A stretch of DNA of 64,000 nucleotides from Thozetella sp. PMI_491 (Eukaryota; Ascomycota; Sordariomycetes; Chaetosphaeriales; Chaetosphaeriaceae): positions 342,137 through 406,136 of the forward strand of contig MU270052.1 of assembly GCA_021432635.1 (NCBI GenBank). Reading direction: 5' to 3'. The notes below the pieces were generated by a model. It had not been told where the DNA came from. It worked only from the letters and a program-made list of their open reading frames with translations, and did no database searches. The stretch's first letter is position 1, and each line of letters begins with the position of its first letter. The translations under genes and the position numbers were made by a program. Positions 33,098 through 44,021 of the stretch are shown piece by piece.

Positions 33098-34159
33098 AAG
33101 GGGCATCGATTGCTTCTCTTGCTCGCCCGTGGCCTGGCCGCGTCGTCATGATCGAGCTGGCTTGGGAATCAAAATGAGCGAGGATCCAGCCGCCATTTAT
33201 CAGCAAGTAGTACAGGCTCTGATAGTACGAATTTGCCCTGTCTTGCCTCATGCAGGTTGAAATGACCATGTCGCTCATGAAAACAAGGGGTTGACTATTC
33301 AGCAGAAGGACGCCCATTGGCCGGGGCAAAAGCCAAGCAAAGGGCTAGAATGACCCTCATGCGGCTTCGGTTACCTCGGAATGTGATACGGCGTACCAAA
33401 ACGGCCTGAGATGGCCCTTTGAAGGGAATTGTTTATGGATGAGTCAGGGGCAGCCTCGACGGATTTCTCACACCCTTCACCAGCTGGCTGAATTCCACGA
33501 ATCATGTGTGGCTATTTCGCAGCCTTCGTGCCCCTTTCGGTCTTGGCATACATGGGACGATTTCGCCAGCAAGGAGTGAAGTCATCGAGATAGGAAAAGG
33601 GTGCTAGATCGATCCATACGGCCCAGTATTGGGACGTCAAATGCGCTGGCGACTAGGCTGAACCAAGAAGCTGGGATGGGTCGTAGCCCCTTAATGGGGG
33701 GTGATATTACGATAGTGGGGATCAGCCCCTGGTAGAGACCCGAAGATCTGGGGCCAGCCCCCCTGGCGTCGATCCACAGCTGTATATTTCGGACGATGGG
33801 ACCCTGAAGGTTGGGTTCTTCGTCATGCCTTTGAAACACCACAATCTACATTGGGTGGCGAGGCTTAGCGCCCATGGGAGTGACAGCTCCTTTCTCGGCG
33901 ACGAGCCGCTGAGTATATGAAGCTGGATGCGGCTCTATCGCTGCCACCAGCTTCCCTTCCTTCTCAGCTTAGGCACATCCAAACTTTCTTTCCTTCACTT
34001 CGGTCTGCACCATTCGTTTCATCGCGAGCCAGTTCTTGCGCCATTCGCTCTCTCTACCCCCCTTTCATTCGATCATATTCGTTCGCACTTCTTTAGGCCG
34101 AGCCTCTCTCGTTTCAAAGCCGACGCCACTTCCCAATCGAAACCTCGCACACCACCACG
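33098..34159. promoter_or_regulatory. Promoter and long leader of the LPMO-like gene
   Basis: A TATATGA box near 33914 is followed by a markedly pyrimidine-rich stretch (about 33945-34130) leading to the ATG, the typical layout of strongly expressed fungal genes and implying a 5' leader of around 200 nt. The upstream part has GTGGGG-type motifs (near 33715) and no gene. Confidence 0.45.
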
Positions 34160-34954
34160 ATGCACTCCCAGATCCTCTCCGCTGCCCTCTTCGCCGCCTC
34201 CGTGGCCGCCCACGGCATGGTGAAGAGCCCCACTCCCCGAAGCGTTGGTGACGCCTTCAAGGCGGCCTGCGGCCAGCAGGTCTTCAACAACCAGGCGGCG
34301 GACCCCAATGGCAACATCCAAGGCATGGCCCAGGTCGCCCAGGGCCAGTCCGACTTCAACGCAGCGGAATGCAACTTGTCACTCTGCAAGGGTTACAAGT
34401 TCGCCGACAACACGGCCAATGTGCAGAGCTTCTCGCCCGGCCAGACTGTCGACTTCCAGGTCTCCATTGTCGCTCCTCATACCGGCGTGGCCAACGTCAG
34501 CGTCGTCAACACGCAGACGGGCGCCATGATCTCGGACCCGCTCATCTCATTTGAGAACTACGCCTCTACCGCGACCGGAGTTGCCGCCAACAACACCGCC
34601 TTCAGCGTCACGCTTCCTGACTCGCTCCCGGGGTGCGATGTGGCCGGCGTCTGCGCCCTCCAGTGGTGGTGGGATGCCCGGTCTATTGACCAGACTTATA
34701 TGAGCTGTGTGGATTTCACCACCGGGTCGGGCTCGGGCTCTGGTTCCGGCTCCACCGGCTCATCATCGAGCGCTGTCAGCCAGCCCACTACCTTGCCAGC
34801 CGCAGTTCAGTCCACCTCCGCGAGCGCCGCGGCCACGCCTACTACTCTCCAGACAGTCACTGCCAGCTCTGCCGCCGCCACCAAGACCGCTTCGGCTAGC
34901 TGTGGAGGATCCAAAAAGAAGAGGGCGGCCCGGCGCGCGGCCCGGAGGGCCTAA
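34160..34954 (+). CDS. LPMO-like secreted copper protein (chitin-binding type-4 fold) with linker and basic tail
   Basis: An intronless frame of 264 residues. A signal peptide (residues 1-17, LSAALFAASVAA) would be cleaved to expose His18; the mature protein starts HGMVKSPTPRSVGDAF. With His107 in VSIVAPHTGVANVS this could form the copper histidine brace of lytic polysaccharide monooxygenases. Cysteines (in KAACGQQ, AAECNLSLCK, GCDVAGVCALQW, SCVDF) suggest a disulphide-stabilised domain ending near residue 193. Then come a GSGSGS linker, a Ser/Thr/Ala-rich region, and a C-terminal cluster KKKRAARRAARRA. The fold assignment (PF03067-like) is from motif memory. Oxidative activity and polysaccharide target are unproven. 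The basic tail is odd for a secreted enzyme and may bind anionic cell-wall or plant polymers. Confidence 0.75.
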   Translation: MHSQILSAALFAASVAAHGMVKSPTPRSVGDAFKAACGQQVFNNQAADPNGNIQGMAQVAQGQSDFNAAECNLSLCKGYKFADNTANVQSFSPGQTVDFQVSIVAPHTGVANVSVVNTQTGAMISDPLISFENYASTATGVAANNTAFSVTLPDSLPGCDVAGVCALQWWWDARSIDQTYMSCVDFTTGSGSGSGSGSTGSSSSAVSQPTTLPAAVQSTSASAAATPTTLQTVTASSAAATKTASASCGGSKKKRAARRAARRA

Positions 34955-35363
34955 GTGAGGCGCTGCTACTGGATAGGGGCAGCCCATGCCGACCGAGGCA
35001 CTGCTTGACCTTCAATGGGTGCTTGCTCGACTTCAAATGTATTTTATATTCTACTATCCCGACATTACTTTGTACATAAAAAGCTTGCATCGTGCCATAG
35101 AGTGCCACAATACAAACTGGGCGAATCTTGAAGCCAGGATCTGTCGAGTGAGTCTGTTTCAGTGTAGGAGAACCCAGGCGGCATATGATAATATTTGTGC
35201 AAGGTGCGTTGAACAACAGACAAGCTGTTTCTTGTCTTGTAACTACACGATCTGCCGCAGAACCTGCTTTGACCGAGCACATGTACACCATCCCACTTCC
35301 AACTAATTCTTCTGTTCAACAGAACCATGCAGCCTTGATCTTCTAAAATTAGATCCCTTGGCA
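34955..35363. other. Convergent intergenic region
   Basis: AT-rich 3' flanks of the LPMO-like gene (plus) and the second MFS permease gene (minus). No gene seen. Confidence 0.5.
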
Positions 35364-37493
35364 TTACAGCACATATCTGAAGTCCTTGTTCTCATATTCG
35401 GTCTTGTCCTGCATGCCAGCCTCATCGCTCTTCGCCTTGTTGGCCGGCCCGTAGTTGCGGTCTCGGCGCCGATTCGAGAAGAACATGTAGGCTTGAGTCA
35501 CTGTTAGCTCATGTGTGTACGGGAGTTATATGATCTACCACCATACCTAGCAGCAAGATTTGGCAGCCAAGCTTGATGGCATATCCAGTGAGCAGCCCGA
35601 CTGTTGCGGTGTTATATGTCGGCGCTTCGCTGTCCTTGACGACAAAGGGACCGGCAAAGTTGCCCCAGCAGAAAGCAGTGCTGCCAACAAGAGAATGGTC
35701 AGTGGGCAGTCACATGCGCAAAGACAGTGGGCAAACTCACAAAATCAAGGCGCTAGCGACAGATCGGTGGGTATATCCTGCCATGTTTGACGATATGGTG
35801 ACCACAGACACGGTAAATCCAACACTCTGGGCGTTGCACAGCCAGAAGCTCACCAACCTGCCCCAGGTGTTCTGCTTCGGAAGATACACCATCAATGCGG
35901 CGCAGACTGTGCACAATAAGTTGGCGGCCGTGGAGGTAAGCAAGCGTGAGTTCGGCACGTTGAAGGTGATGAGCCCAGCGATTAAGAGGGAGATAATTTG
36001 GGTGGCATCCCCGACGGATTTCAGCTCAGTGGTCATGGTGTTGGAAAAGCCCATGTCACGAATGATAACAGTGCTGAAGGCCGTAAGCACAGCGCTCGGG
36101 ATAGCAGCCGCAAACACCGAGATGAATAACAGTATCGTCTTGGGATCGTAGAAGGCAAGAATCGCCTGCTTCTTCTTGAATTCCTTGTTCTTGATTCCGG
36201 TCTCGTTGCCAGATACGCGCTTGACGGCAACAAGACGTTCGCGCTCGTTGAAGAACCGGGCGTTCGAGGGTGCGTCGGGCAGCACAAAGTAAACGAGAAC
36301 GGACCACAGGCAAGTAACGGAGCCAAGCTGTATCGAAGGTGTTAGAAATTGTACTCTGTGAGGTGGGTTAAACCCGAGAACTCACGATGTAGAAGATGAG
36401 TTGCCATCGCTCAGGAGTGAAGTTCGCCGGGAGCGTCGAGATGCCCATGGCCATGTATGACCCAACCTAGCACATATATTAGTAGTTTGAACCGGGGTCC
36501 TTTGGCTGGATGTCTTACAATTCCACCCCAGCCGAGGGAAGAGCTAACCCCAAACAACGTGATCAGTCCGATGGCATGTACATCGTAAACTGGGGCGTAC
36601 TTACTACCAGATGCATTGCCGCAGTGGGATTTCGCGTCTAGTGTACCAAAATCCGGTCATCAAGGTCAAACCACTGTGGTCTAATTAGCATTAATCATGC
36701 CGTGCAGGACATCCCGACCTACGGTGTAACTGCGGCTTCGAACAGCCCGATGAAGACTACAGCGTGAAAAGTTAGCTTCTTCCTGCCGAGAAAGCGACAG
36801 CGGTGGTTGAACTGACATCGAAGGGCAACTACGGAACTTATCATTAGTCATCTTCAAGAGAGAGGGTAGGATAATCCGGGCATTGAACGTACGAGCACCC
36901 GAGTATGACCTCGCCTGAGTCATAAGAAGTACCATGACACCCCACCAGAATATAGTAATGGCCATCACCCGCTGGGCGGGGAAACGACCGACGAGCCACC
37001 CGCAAGGATATTGGCCGATGAAGTATCCGGCGTAGAGGACTATTGACGATTAGACCACGGCCAGAGCTGGAGCCGGTATGCGGGAGTTACTGACTTGCGG
37101 TTAGATAGTTGAACTGAGATCCTTTCAGGCCGAGGGCGGCCTGGTAGCCGAAGAGATTGGCATAGTTCAGGGCCGTGCGGTCCATGAACTGAAGCGCCTG
37201 CGTGATGAGAAATATGGGGAGGACAATTAGATCGATCTTCCAGCGAACTCTTCGGTACTGAATCAAGGTGGGCGGTTAGCAAGATTTCGACCGTTATTGC
37301 AGCAGACGTGCATACCTCGCGGTCCGAGACTTCAATGTCGAGGCCTTCGACGTATTCCCTGTATCCAACCGCATTTTCCTGTTCGCGGGTTAGGTCTGCC
37401 AATCAAAGAAAGAGCCTGCGCCGCGAGGGGTTTCACCTCGTAGGTGACGTCGGCACCGACGGCGTGGGACGTCTGCTCCTTGAGATCCGCCAT
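35364..37493 (-). CDS. MFS permease, anion:cation symporter family, 12 exons
   Basis: Minus-strand exons: 37493-37437, 37378-37316, 37257-37095, 37039-36893, 36828-36817, 36756-36723, 36673-36605, 36543-36519, 36466-36386, 36327-35741, 35680-35547 and 35491-35364; all phases agree and total 499 residues. One exon is a 12-nt microexon (36817-36828) that restores SGALALRFFIGLFEAAVTPG. Family blocks: FLITQALQFMDRTALNYANL, YAGYFIGQYPCGWLVGRFPA, GLTLMTGFWYTRREIPLRQ, YFVLPDAPSNARFFNERERL and the acidic C-terminus KTEYENKDFRYVL, characteristic of allantoate-permease-type fungal carriers of organic anions at the plasma membrane. Twelve helices fit. It is divergent from the dicarboxylate hydrolase gene, 0.9 kb away, suggesting joint use on a carboxylate substrate. 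Confidence 0.92.
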
Positions 37494-38384
37494 CTTTTTC
37501 CTGACGGTATGGCTTGAAGATCCTTCGGCTGTTGAGTGGTTGCGAGCAGGAGCGGCGCAAGCCTCATGGCAGGCTGAAGGCAGGGTGGTATAAGAAGGGC
37601 CAGGGAGGCTAGACCGCGACGGGCACTTTCAGGCCGATTCTGCACGACCGGGGCAATCGCCGAGCGGTTTGGGGCCCCTGACTGGAACGGCTATGTCGCA
37701 TCGTACGCATGGCTTACCCTACATACCAGGGGTTGCTCTGCATATTTGACCGAGCCGGTCATGGGTAGCTGGGACCAGCTCACTAGCCAACCCCAGATCT
37801 TCCCCGCGTCGACGGACAGTTTGGGGCCGCGCCCATCCCATGTACCGAGCCAGGGGTCCCGCCCAATCTCTAGGAACGCACTGCAGGCGGGAAATGCCAA
37901 TGCAACACCGATAAGAGAGCTTTGCAGCTATAGTTTGTCGTCTCGTACAATTAAGGAAGGACCTTTACGCAGATATATACTCGCCTTGTAGACGCCGCAT
38001 TCCAAAAATGTCAGCAGCCAGGGTAGAGGACGAACGATCCGCCGTCCCGTGAGTGTTGCTGGTCTACTCAGCCGGCTCGGCTCAAGCTTGGTGAGAACTC
38101 GTTTCCAGGCCTGGCGGATGATCGCCCGTTCAACTACGAAGCAGGGTTCTCCGCACGACGCATGGTCATTGTCCGTCCCTCCTACAACTCGAAGCTAGCG
38201 GCAAACTCATAAAATCTCGCCAAGTCGGCAAGCTCTCCTCGTAGGGATCAGCCACAGTCATTCAGATTAACCTCCCAAAGAGGCACTTAATAGCACTATT
38301 ATCCCACTGGGACGCAGCCAGGGTTTGCCACTGAACCTTCGAGACAGACTTGACTTACGCCACATCCCGTTGGTCTTCGCAGCA
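37494..38384. promoter_or_regulatory. Divergent promoter between MFS permease and dicarboxylate hydrolase
   Basis: A 0.9-kb region between two divergently transcribed genes likely used in one pathway. No separate gene supported. Confidence 0.4.
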
Positions 38385-39311
38385 ATGGCCAAGCCTACAA
38401 CTGGCCCATTCACTAAGACGGCCGACTGGCTCGACTGGTTTGACGGGCCCAGCAAGCCCGTCTTCCAGCTCCCCGACGGGGCAGTCGACTCGCACTGCCA
38501 CGTCTTCGGCCCTGGCGAAGCATACCCCTTTGCGCCGGAGCGCAAGTACACGCCCTGCGACGCGTCCCAGGATCAGCTATTTGCGCTGCGCGACCACCTC
38601 GGCTTCAGCCGAAACGTCATCGTCCAGGCAACCTGCCACGGCGCCGACAACCGCGCCCTGGTCGCCGCATGCCGGGCGTCTGGCGGTCGCGCCCGTGGCG
38701 TGGCGACCGTGCGCCGCGACGTCACAGAAGCGGAGCTGGCGGAGCTGCACGACGCCGGGGTGCGCGGGGTACGCTTTAATTTCGTCAAGCGATTGGTCGA
38801 CTTCACCCCCAAGGAGGAACTGCTAGAGATCGCGGCCCGCATCGCCGCGCTCGGCTGGCACATTGTCATCTACTTCGAGGCCGTCGACCTGCCGGAGCTG
38901 TGGGACTTCTTCACCGGTTTGCCAACGACGGTGGTGGTGGATCACATGGGGCGGCCCGACGTGGCCAAGCCGGTCGACGGGCCCGAGTTCGCCCTGTTCC
39001 GGAAGCTCGTCAGGGAGAACGAGAACATGTTTGTCAAGGTGACGTGCCCGGAGCGCCTGACCAAGTCCGGGCCGCGCGCGCTGAATGGCGAGCGTGAGGC
39101 GTACCGCGACGTGGTGCCCTTTGCGCGGGCGCTGGTCGAAGAGTTCCCAGACAGGGTGCTTTGGGGCACGGACTGGCCGCACCCGAACCTCAAGAGCCAT
39201 ATGCCCGATGACGGACTGCTCGTGGACTTCATTCCCCACATTGCGACAACGGCGGAGCTTCAGCGAAAACTATTAGTTGATAACCCCACACGATTGTATT
39301 GGTCGGATTAG
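38385..39311 (+). CDS. 2-pyrone-4,6-dicarboxylate hydrolase-like amidohydrolase (LigI type)
   Basis: An intronless frame of 308 residues with GC-rich codons. The start MAKPTTGPFTKTADW was chosen over an upstream in-frame Met because homology begins there. Motifs follow the bacterial enzyme closely: AVDSHCHVFGPGEAYPFAPE (HxH), LFALRDHLGFSRNVIVQATC, GVRGVRFNFVKRLVD, WHIVIYFEAVDLPEL, VVVDHMGRPDVAKP, VLWGTDWPHPNLKSHMPDDG and the end LLVDNPTRLYWSD. The reaction is reversible hydrolysis of 2-pyrone-4,6-dicarboxylate to 4-oxalomesaconate in the protocatechuate 4,5-cleavage or gallate pathway. Fungi normally use 3,4-cleavage, so this points to gallate or syringate-type catabolism, or to lateral transfer. 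Sugar lactonases of the same superfamily are the alternative, but the similarity to LigI is stronger. Confidence 0.9.
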   Translation: MAKPTTGPFTKTADWLDWFDGPSKPVFQLPDGAVDSHCHVFGPGEAYPFAPERKYTPCDASQDQLFALRDHLGFSRNVIVQATCHGADNRALVAACRASGGRARGVATVRRDVTEAELAELHDAGVRGVRFNFVKRLVDFTPKEELLEIAARIAALGWHIVIYFEAVDLPELWDFFTGLPTTVVVDHMGRPDVAKPVDGPEFALFRKLVRENENMFVKVTCPERLTKSGPRALNGEREAYRDVVPFARALVEEFPDRVLWGTDWPHPNLKSHMPDDGLLVDFIPHIATTAELQRKLLVDNPTRLYWSD

Positions 39312-39768
39312 ACTTGCCATTCTCGAGAAACTGCATAGATGGTATCATTAGCGGGTAGACCAACTCACTTGCCTTGCCTGCCAACCTGCCTCGCAACGAG
39401 CCAAGGTTACTCTGTGACACTGTGGAGAGGCCCATATGGATCGGCAGGAGATGGAGCCAGTTGCGTGCTCCGCTAAGGGACTTTCTCGCTGCCCTATCGC
39501 ATCCCTGGCACGCCCCATCCGTTATCGCGGCTTTCTGCGCGAGCGCCTCTGGCGTTATCAACCCGCGGCTGTGTTGCAGTTGTCTGCATTTCCTCAAGTG
39601 CATTACTCCCGATACCCCGCACCGTGGCACCGTACTTAGGTATAAACGGAGCCTTCTCCTAGCCTGTCTGCGAACCATTTGATGTTGACGGGACGTACCT
39701 CTCTGCGTAGGAACCTAGGCGTGTTTCTTTGTTTACTCTGAATCTACGTATTTGAGCTTGCAGAGAAG
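39312..39768. other. Intergenic region upstream of amidase gene
   Basis: 3' flank of the hydrolase gene and promoter of the amidase gene. Small frames lack features. Confidence 0.5.
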
Positions 39769-41646
39769 ATGGCTCTCCCTGGGTGCGTCTAAGTCCTAGC
39801 CATACCCTTTCTCCACTCGCCATTATTGCGCGCTCTCCACCGACGAATGTGTAGCTCACTGCTCATAGGGGTATTTCCGCCGAGATTCTCCAAGGCATTG
39901 CGGCCGCGCGGGGCCTGTCGATGAAGCCGCAGGATGCACAGGATTACCTGTCTATCCTGCAGATCATGGGACAGCGAGAGGCGCGCGTCCAAGACCTGCC
40001 GGAGTATATGGATCCGCGGCTCGCGACGGATCCTGGAGTCCCCGCGCCAAGAAGCTATTCGGTGCCTTCCAAGGAGGATAACCCGCTAAATGCGTGGAGC
40101 CACAGGGTGCGTCTCGCGGCGGAGCTCTCGGCGCGAGGCAGTCCCGTGCAAGCTGCTGACCCTTTGCCAGTGCGAAATCAAAGGCCCCGATGTCAAGCCG
40201 GGCGGCCTGCTAGCGGGCAAGTCTCTCGCGATCAAAGATACCGTCTCCGTTGCTGGGATTCCCCTCACCTGTGGGACGGAGCCATACCACCTGTCGTCCG
40301 ACGGGCCGTATCCGATCCCGCTGATAGATGCCCCGGTAGTGACCCGGGTCCTCGAAGCGGGTGGAACCATCAAGGGCATTTCCACATGTGAGAACTACTG
40401 CATGTCAGGCCTCTCCTTCACCAGTGCAACTGGTCCGGTCGACAACCCGTGGCTCAAGGGCTATTCGGCGGGCGGCAGCAGCAGCGGCTCCGCGGCGCTA
40501 GTGGCAATTCCGCTCATCAAAGCATGGAGAGAGAAGCACGGGCTTGAGCCAATCGATCTTGGTGAAGGGGTTGATATGGCGCTCGGAGGCGACCAGGGAG
40601 GCAGCATCCGACTGCCATCGGCCTTCTCTGGTGTATACGGCCTGAAGCAGACCCATGGTCTCGTTCCATATACGGCAGTCAGCTCGCTGCACCCTGCCAT
40701 CGACCACTGCGGCCCCATTTGCGGCTCGATCCGCGACTGTGCGGTGCTCCTGAGCGCCATCGCGGGGTACGATGGCATAGATCCCAGGCAGACACCGGAG
40801 ACGCCTCTGCGCCAAAACGTGCCGGCCTACCACGAACTGCTTGATCGTGCTATCGAGACGAAGAAGGAGCGCGGGGAATGGACTCCGGAGGCCGCAGCAA
40901 AGGGCCTACGGATCGGGATACTCAAAGAGGGATTTGAGCTTCCTGAGCTAGACCCCGAGGTGGATTCCGTAGTACGCAAGGCCGCGCTGAAGTTTGCACA
41001 GCTCGGCGCAACTGTCGAGGAGGTTTCCATCCCCCTTCATGCGGACGGCATGAGCATCTGGTCCGGCTTCATCCAGTCACAGATGGCAGACGTCTTCGTG
41101 AGCAACAAGGCGGCCGACCTGCTGTCCTATTCGCAGCCGAATCTGGCACCTCCGACGCCTACGCAGGCGTGGTACGACCAGATGACGGTATCCAACCCGG
41201 CGGTTGTGGCTTCGCTGTTCCAGGGCGACTTCACCGCCGGCTACCCGCAGCGCATCCGGTCGAAGGCCGTTATGCACGCCCATCAGCTCCGAGCCGCCTA
41301 CAACGAGGCGCTGGAGAAGTACGATGTGCTCATCACGCCCACAATCCCCACGGCGGGGCCGCCTCATGTGCCCCGGGACGCGAGCGTCTTGACCAAGTTC
41401 ATGGCTGCACTGGGTGTCTCCGGCAACACCGGCCCCTTCAATGTCACTGGGCATCCCGCCCTGTCCATCCCTGCCGGGTGGGTCAGCGTGAAGAACGGCG
41501 AGGGAAAGCTGCCCGTGGGCATGCAGATTACTGGGAAGCGATGGGACGAGGTCGGCGTCTTGTTCGCTGCGTCCGCTTGGGAGGTTGGTGGGCATGGCCT
41601 GGATGCTGGATGGGAACCGACGACGGAGGTCGTAAGTAAGCTTTAA
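39769..41646 (+). CDS. Amidase signature family protein
   Basis: Three exons (39769-39782, 39869-40106, 40171-41646; introns 86 and 64 bp) encode 575 residues. The 14-nt first exon gives MALPGGISAEILQGIAAARG, in frame with the second exon. The Ser-cisSer-Lys triad is visible: SLAIKDTVSVAGIPL (lysine), GYSAGGSSSGSAALVA (cis-serine region) and LGGDQGGSIRLPSAFSGVYG (nucleophile serine). Further family blocks include VLITPTIPTAGPP and NVTGHPALSIPAGW. Enzymes of this family hydrolyse amides to acid and ammonia in the cytosol, with substrates ranging from acetamide to aryl amides and nitrile-derived amides. Location beside the permease, dicarboxylate hydrolase and P450 suggests a catabolic role but the substrate is not evident. 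Confidence 0.93.
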
Positions 41647-42131
41647 GCGCATGCAAGACTCAGGTACCGTTAGTGGCGGCCACCGGCAGCTACACAATGA
41701 TCTTGGAAAGTTTTGTTAGCCTAGGCCCTCCTTACCAGGAGCCTTATCACTCAACAGCATAAGAGTTGGCTTAGTGCCGAATGACTAGGCGATCTGACCA
41801 ATTGGCTGGCAGAGCCATCCTCGTTACATAGGCTGCCAAAGCTCTAACAGCTTTACAGCCGAAGATGCGACACTTGTGTCCCCACTGTAGGTCCATCTCC
41901 AACCTGTTAGCAATCTACCGGAGCGGATCGATTCCAAAAATGCAGGGGTGCTGTGGCCCTCACGTCGCTGCTACGCCTCAGTTGGCGCCAACTTTTTGCT
42001 AGCTACCTTAGTCAGACGTAATTTAACCTGATTCTTTGTTCGTCAACCTATGGAATACTTGTTGTTGCATCTATCTACCTTTGGGTCTGGCAGTCATTGT
42101 TAGCAGTACGCGACTGCGTTTCGCCATAGTT
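41647..42131. other. Intergenic region upstream of P450 gene
   Basis: 3' flank of the amidase and promoter of the P450. No gene seen. Confidence 0.5.
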
Positions 42132-43807
42132 ATGATCGACTATTCTACCTTCCAGCTGGCGTCGCCTACGCTTGCGACGGTAGTCGCGGTCGGCGCTGGA
42201 ACGTACCTCTTCTTCTGGGCTCTTTTGCGCGCCACGCAGGATGTCCGAGAGCCACCGCTTGTCTCGACTTCTATCCCCTTTCTTAGCCCCGTGCTTGGCA
42301 TGGTCCGATGGAACATGCAGTTCTATACTCACATGAGGTATGCTCTATGCTGGCGCCTAATGCATTCATGTGGCTCACGGGACGTTGCTCAGGGACAAGC
42401 ATGCCGATCTGCCCATCTACACCCTGAGGCTGCCCGGGACGCGGCTCTACATCGTCAATTCTACCGCCCTCATCCCAGTGGTCCAGAGGCAATGGCGCAC
42501 CTTGCTGTTTCCTCCCGTGACTGCTCAGGCAACCGAAGCGGCCATGGGGGTGAGTAAAGAGGCTCTCGTGATCGTCCGCAAGGACATGGTCACTGAAGAC
42601 GGCTTCCTCCCCGGTTTCCTAAAAGCAGTGCATCCGACCCTGGTCGCCGGCCCTGCGTTAGACAATTTGAGCGGGGAGTCTATCGCTCTCATTACAAAAT
42701 CTCTCGATTCCATGGCGGCGAACGGCCCTACCACCGTCAAGCTCTTCGAGTGGATCCGCCATGAGCTGCTTCATGCTACGACAGAGAGCATTTATGGCCC
42801 ACATAACCCGCTGCGTGATCCTAAGAACCAAGCGGCCTGGCAGTAAGGATCTACTCTATTGTGGTTCTTCTCCTTTGAACATTACTGATTATGCTAGTAA
42901 ATACCATCCCGCAATCATGTTTCTCATGCTTAATCTCCTGCCGCTGTGGGTATTCAAGGATGCCATCCGAGGCCGTGAGCAACTGGTCCAGGCATTCTCC
43001 CGCTATCATAGAGAGGGCGGCTACAAAGAAGGTTCCGAATACATCCAGCGATGGACTGACCACTTCATCAAAGAAGCCATTCCGGAACCAGATGTCGCTA
43101 GGTTTCACATCGGCAGCATGTTCGCCCTCGTCGCAAACACCATACCGACGGCCTTCTGGATGGTCTATCGCGTCTTTTCAGACCCGACCGCTCTCCGAGA
43201 ATGCCGCGAAGAAGTCTCAAAGTCAGTCAGAGAGCGTGACGGTGTATGTACCATCGATGTCCGGTATATCAAGCACTCGTGTCCTGTCCTTCTCTCCACC
43301 TTCCAGGAAGTGTTCCGCGTGCATGGCATGGCCAACTCAGTCAGGGTGGCCGACTCCGACCAGCTGCTGGACAACAAGTACCTGATCAAGAAAGGAGGCA
43401 TGATCATGATGCCGGCACGGGTCCAGCATCGCATGCGTGAGGTGTGGGGCGAGACAGTTGACGAATTTGATCACCATCGATTCGTCAAAACCCCCGGTGC
43501 GAAGCGGCCCAACCCTGTCGCCTTCCGGGGCTTTGGCGGCGGCACGACGCTTTGTCCGGGCCGGCACTTCGCCACCACCGAGATCCTGGTGCTGACAGCA
43601 GTGTTGCTCCTCCGATTCGACCTCGTGCCAGCAGGCGGTGCATGGGTGAAGCCAACAACGGAAAACTCGTCGCAAGCTGAGGCGATGGAGCAGCCGGATC
43701 ATGACATGGACATCGAGTTTCGCCCAAGAGCAGGAGCCAAGAAGACGTGGCGCGTCTCGTTCGAAGACAATATGGAGGCCGCGCTGGTGGCCGAGGATCT
43801 TTCATAA
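42132..43807 (+). CDS. Cytochrome P450 monooxygenase
   Basis: Three exons (42132-42337, 42393-42842, 42898-43807; two 55-bp introns) encode 521 residues. An N-terminal membrane anchor (LATVVAVGAGTYLFFWALL) and proline-containing hinge (REPPLVSTSIPFLSPVLG) place it on the ER. The ExxR motif occurs in LLSTFQEVFRVHGMANSV, and the haem-binding loop is FGGGTTLCPGRHFATTE with the axial cysteine. The pattern GGGxxxCPGRxFA resembles fungal P450s related to CYP7/CYP8 (sterol 7-alpha-hydroxylase-like) rather than fatty-acid or classical secondary-metabolite types. Needs NADPH-P450 reductase. Substrate unknown; it lies 0.5 kb after the amidase gene in the same orientation. Confidence 0.93.
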
Positions 43808-44021
43808 AGGCGAAAAGTCTTAAAGTGGGCTTACCTCCCGGAGTCGCTTTGAGCCGTTGAATTGGCCATCAACATGGAGTCGTCCAATTGGCTCTGTTTA
43901 TGTGCTAGAAATTTTTTAATCACATGATAGCTATATAGATACAAGAAATTGATGACGCAGAGCAGTCATCTGGGGCTCCTCTGAGGAAGCCCAAAGGCAG
44001 CTATGTGGCTTGAACTCCCAC

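Noticed and set aside
38385..39311. Interpretation as a galactono-, rhamnono- or fuconolactonase serving the galactonate cluster
   Set aside because: Same superfamily, but the full-length motif match is to 2-pyrone-4,6-dicarboxylate hydrolase, and the gene is 14 kb away from the cluster.
8509..43807. Secondary-metabolite gene cluster
   Set aside because: No polyketide synthase, NRPS, terpene cyclase or prenyltransferase is present; the P450, FAD oxidase and MFS genes alone do not justify it.
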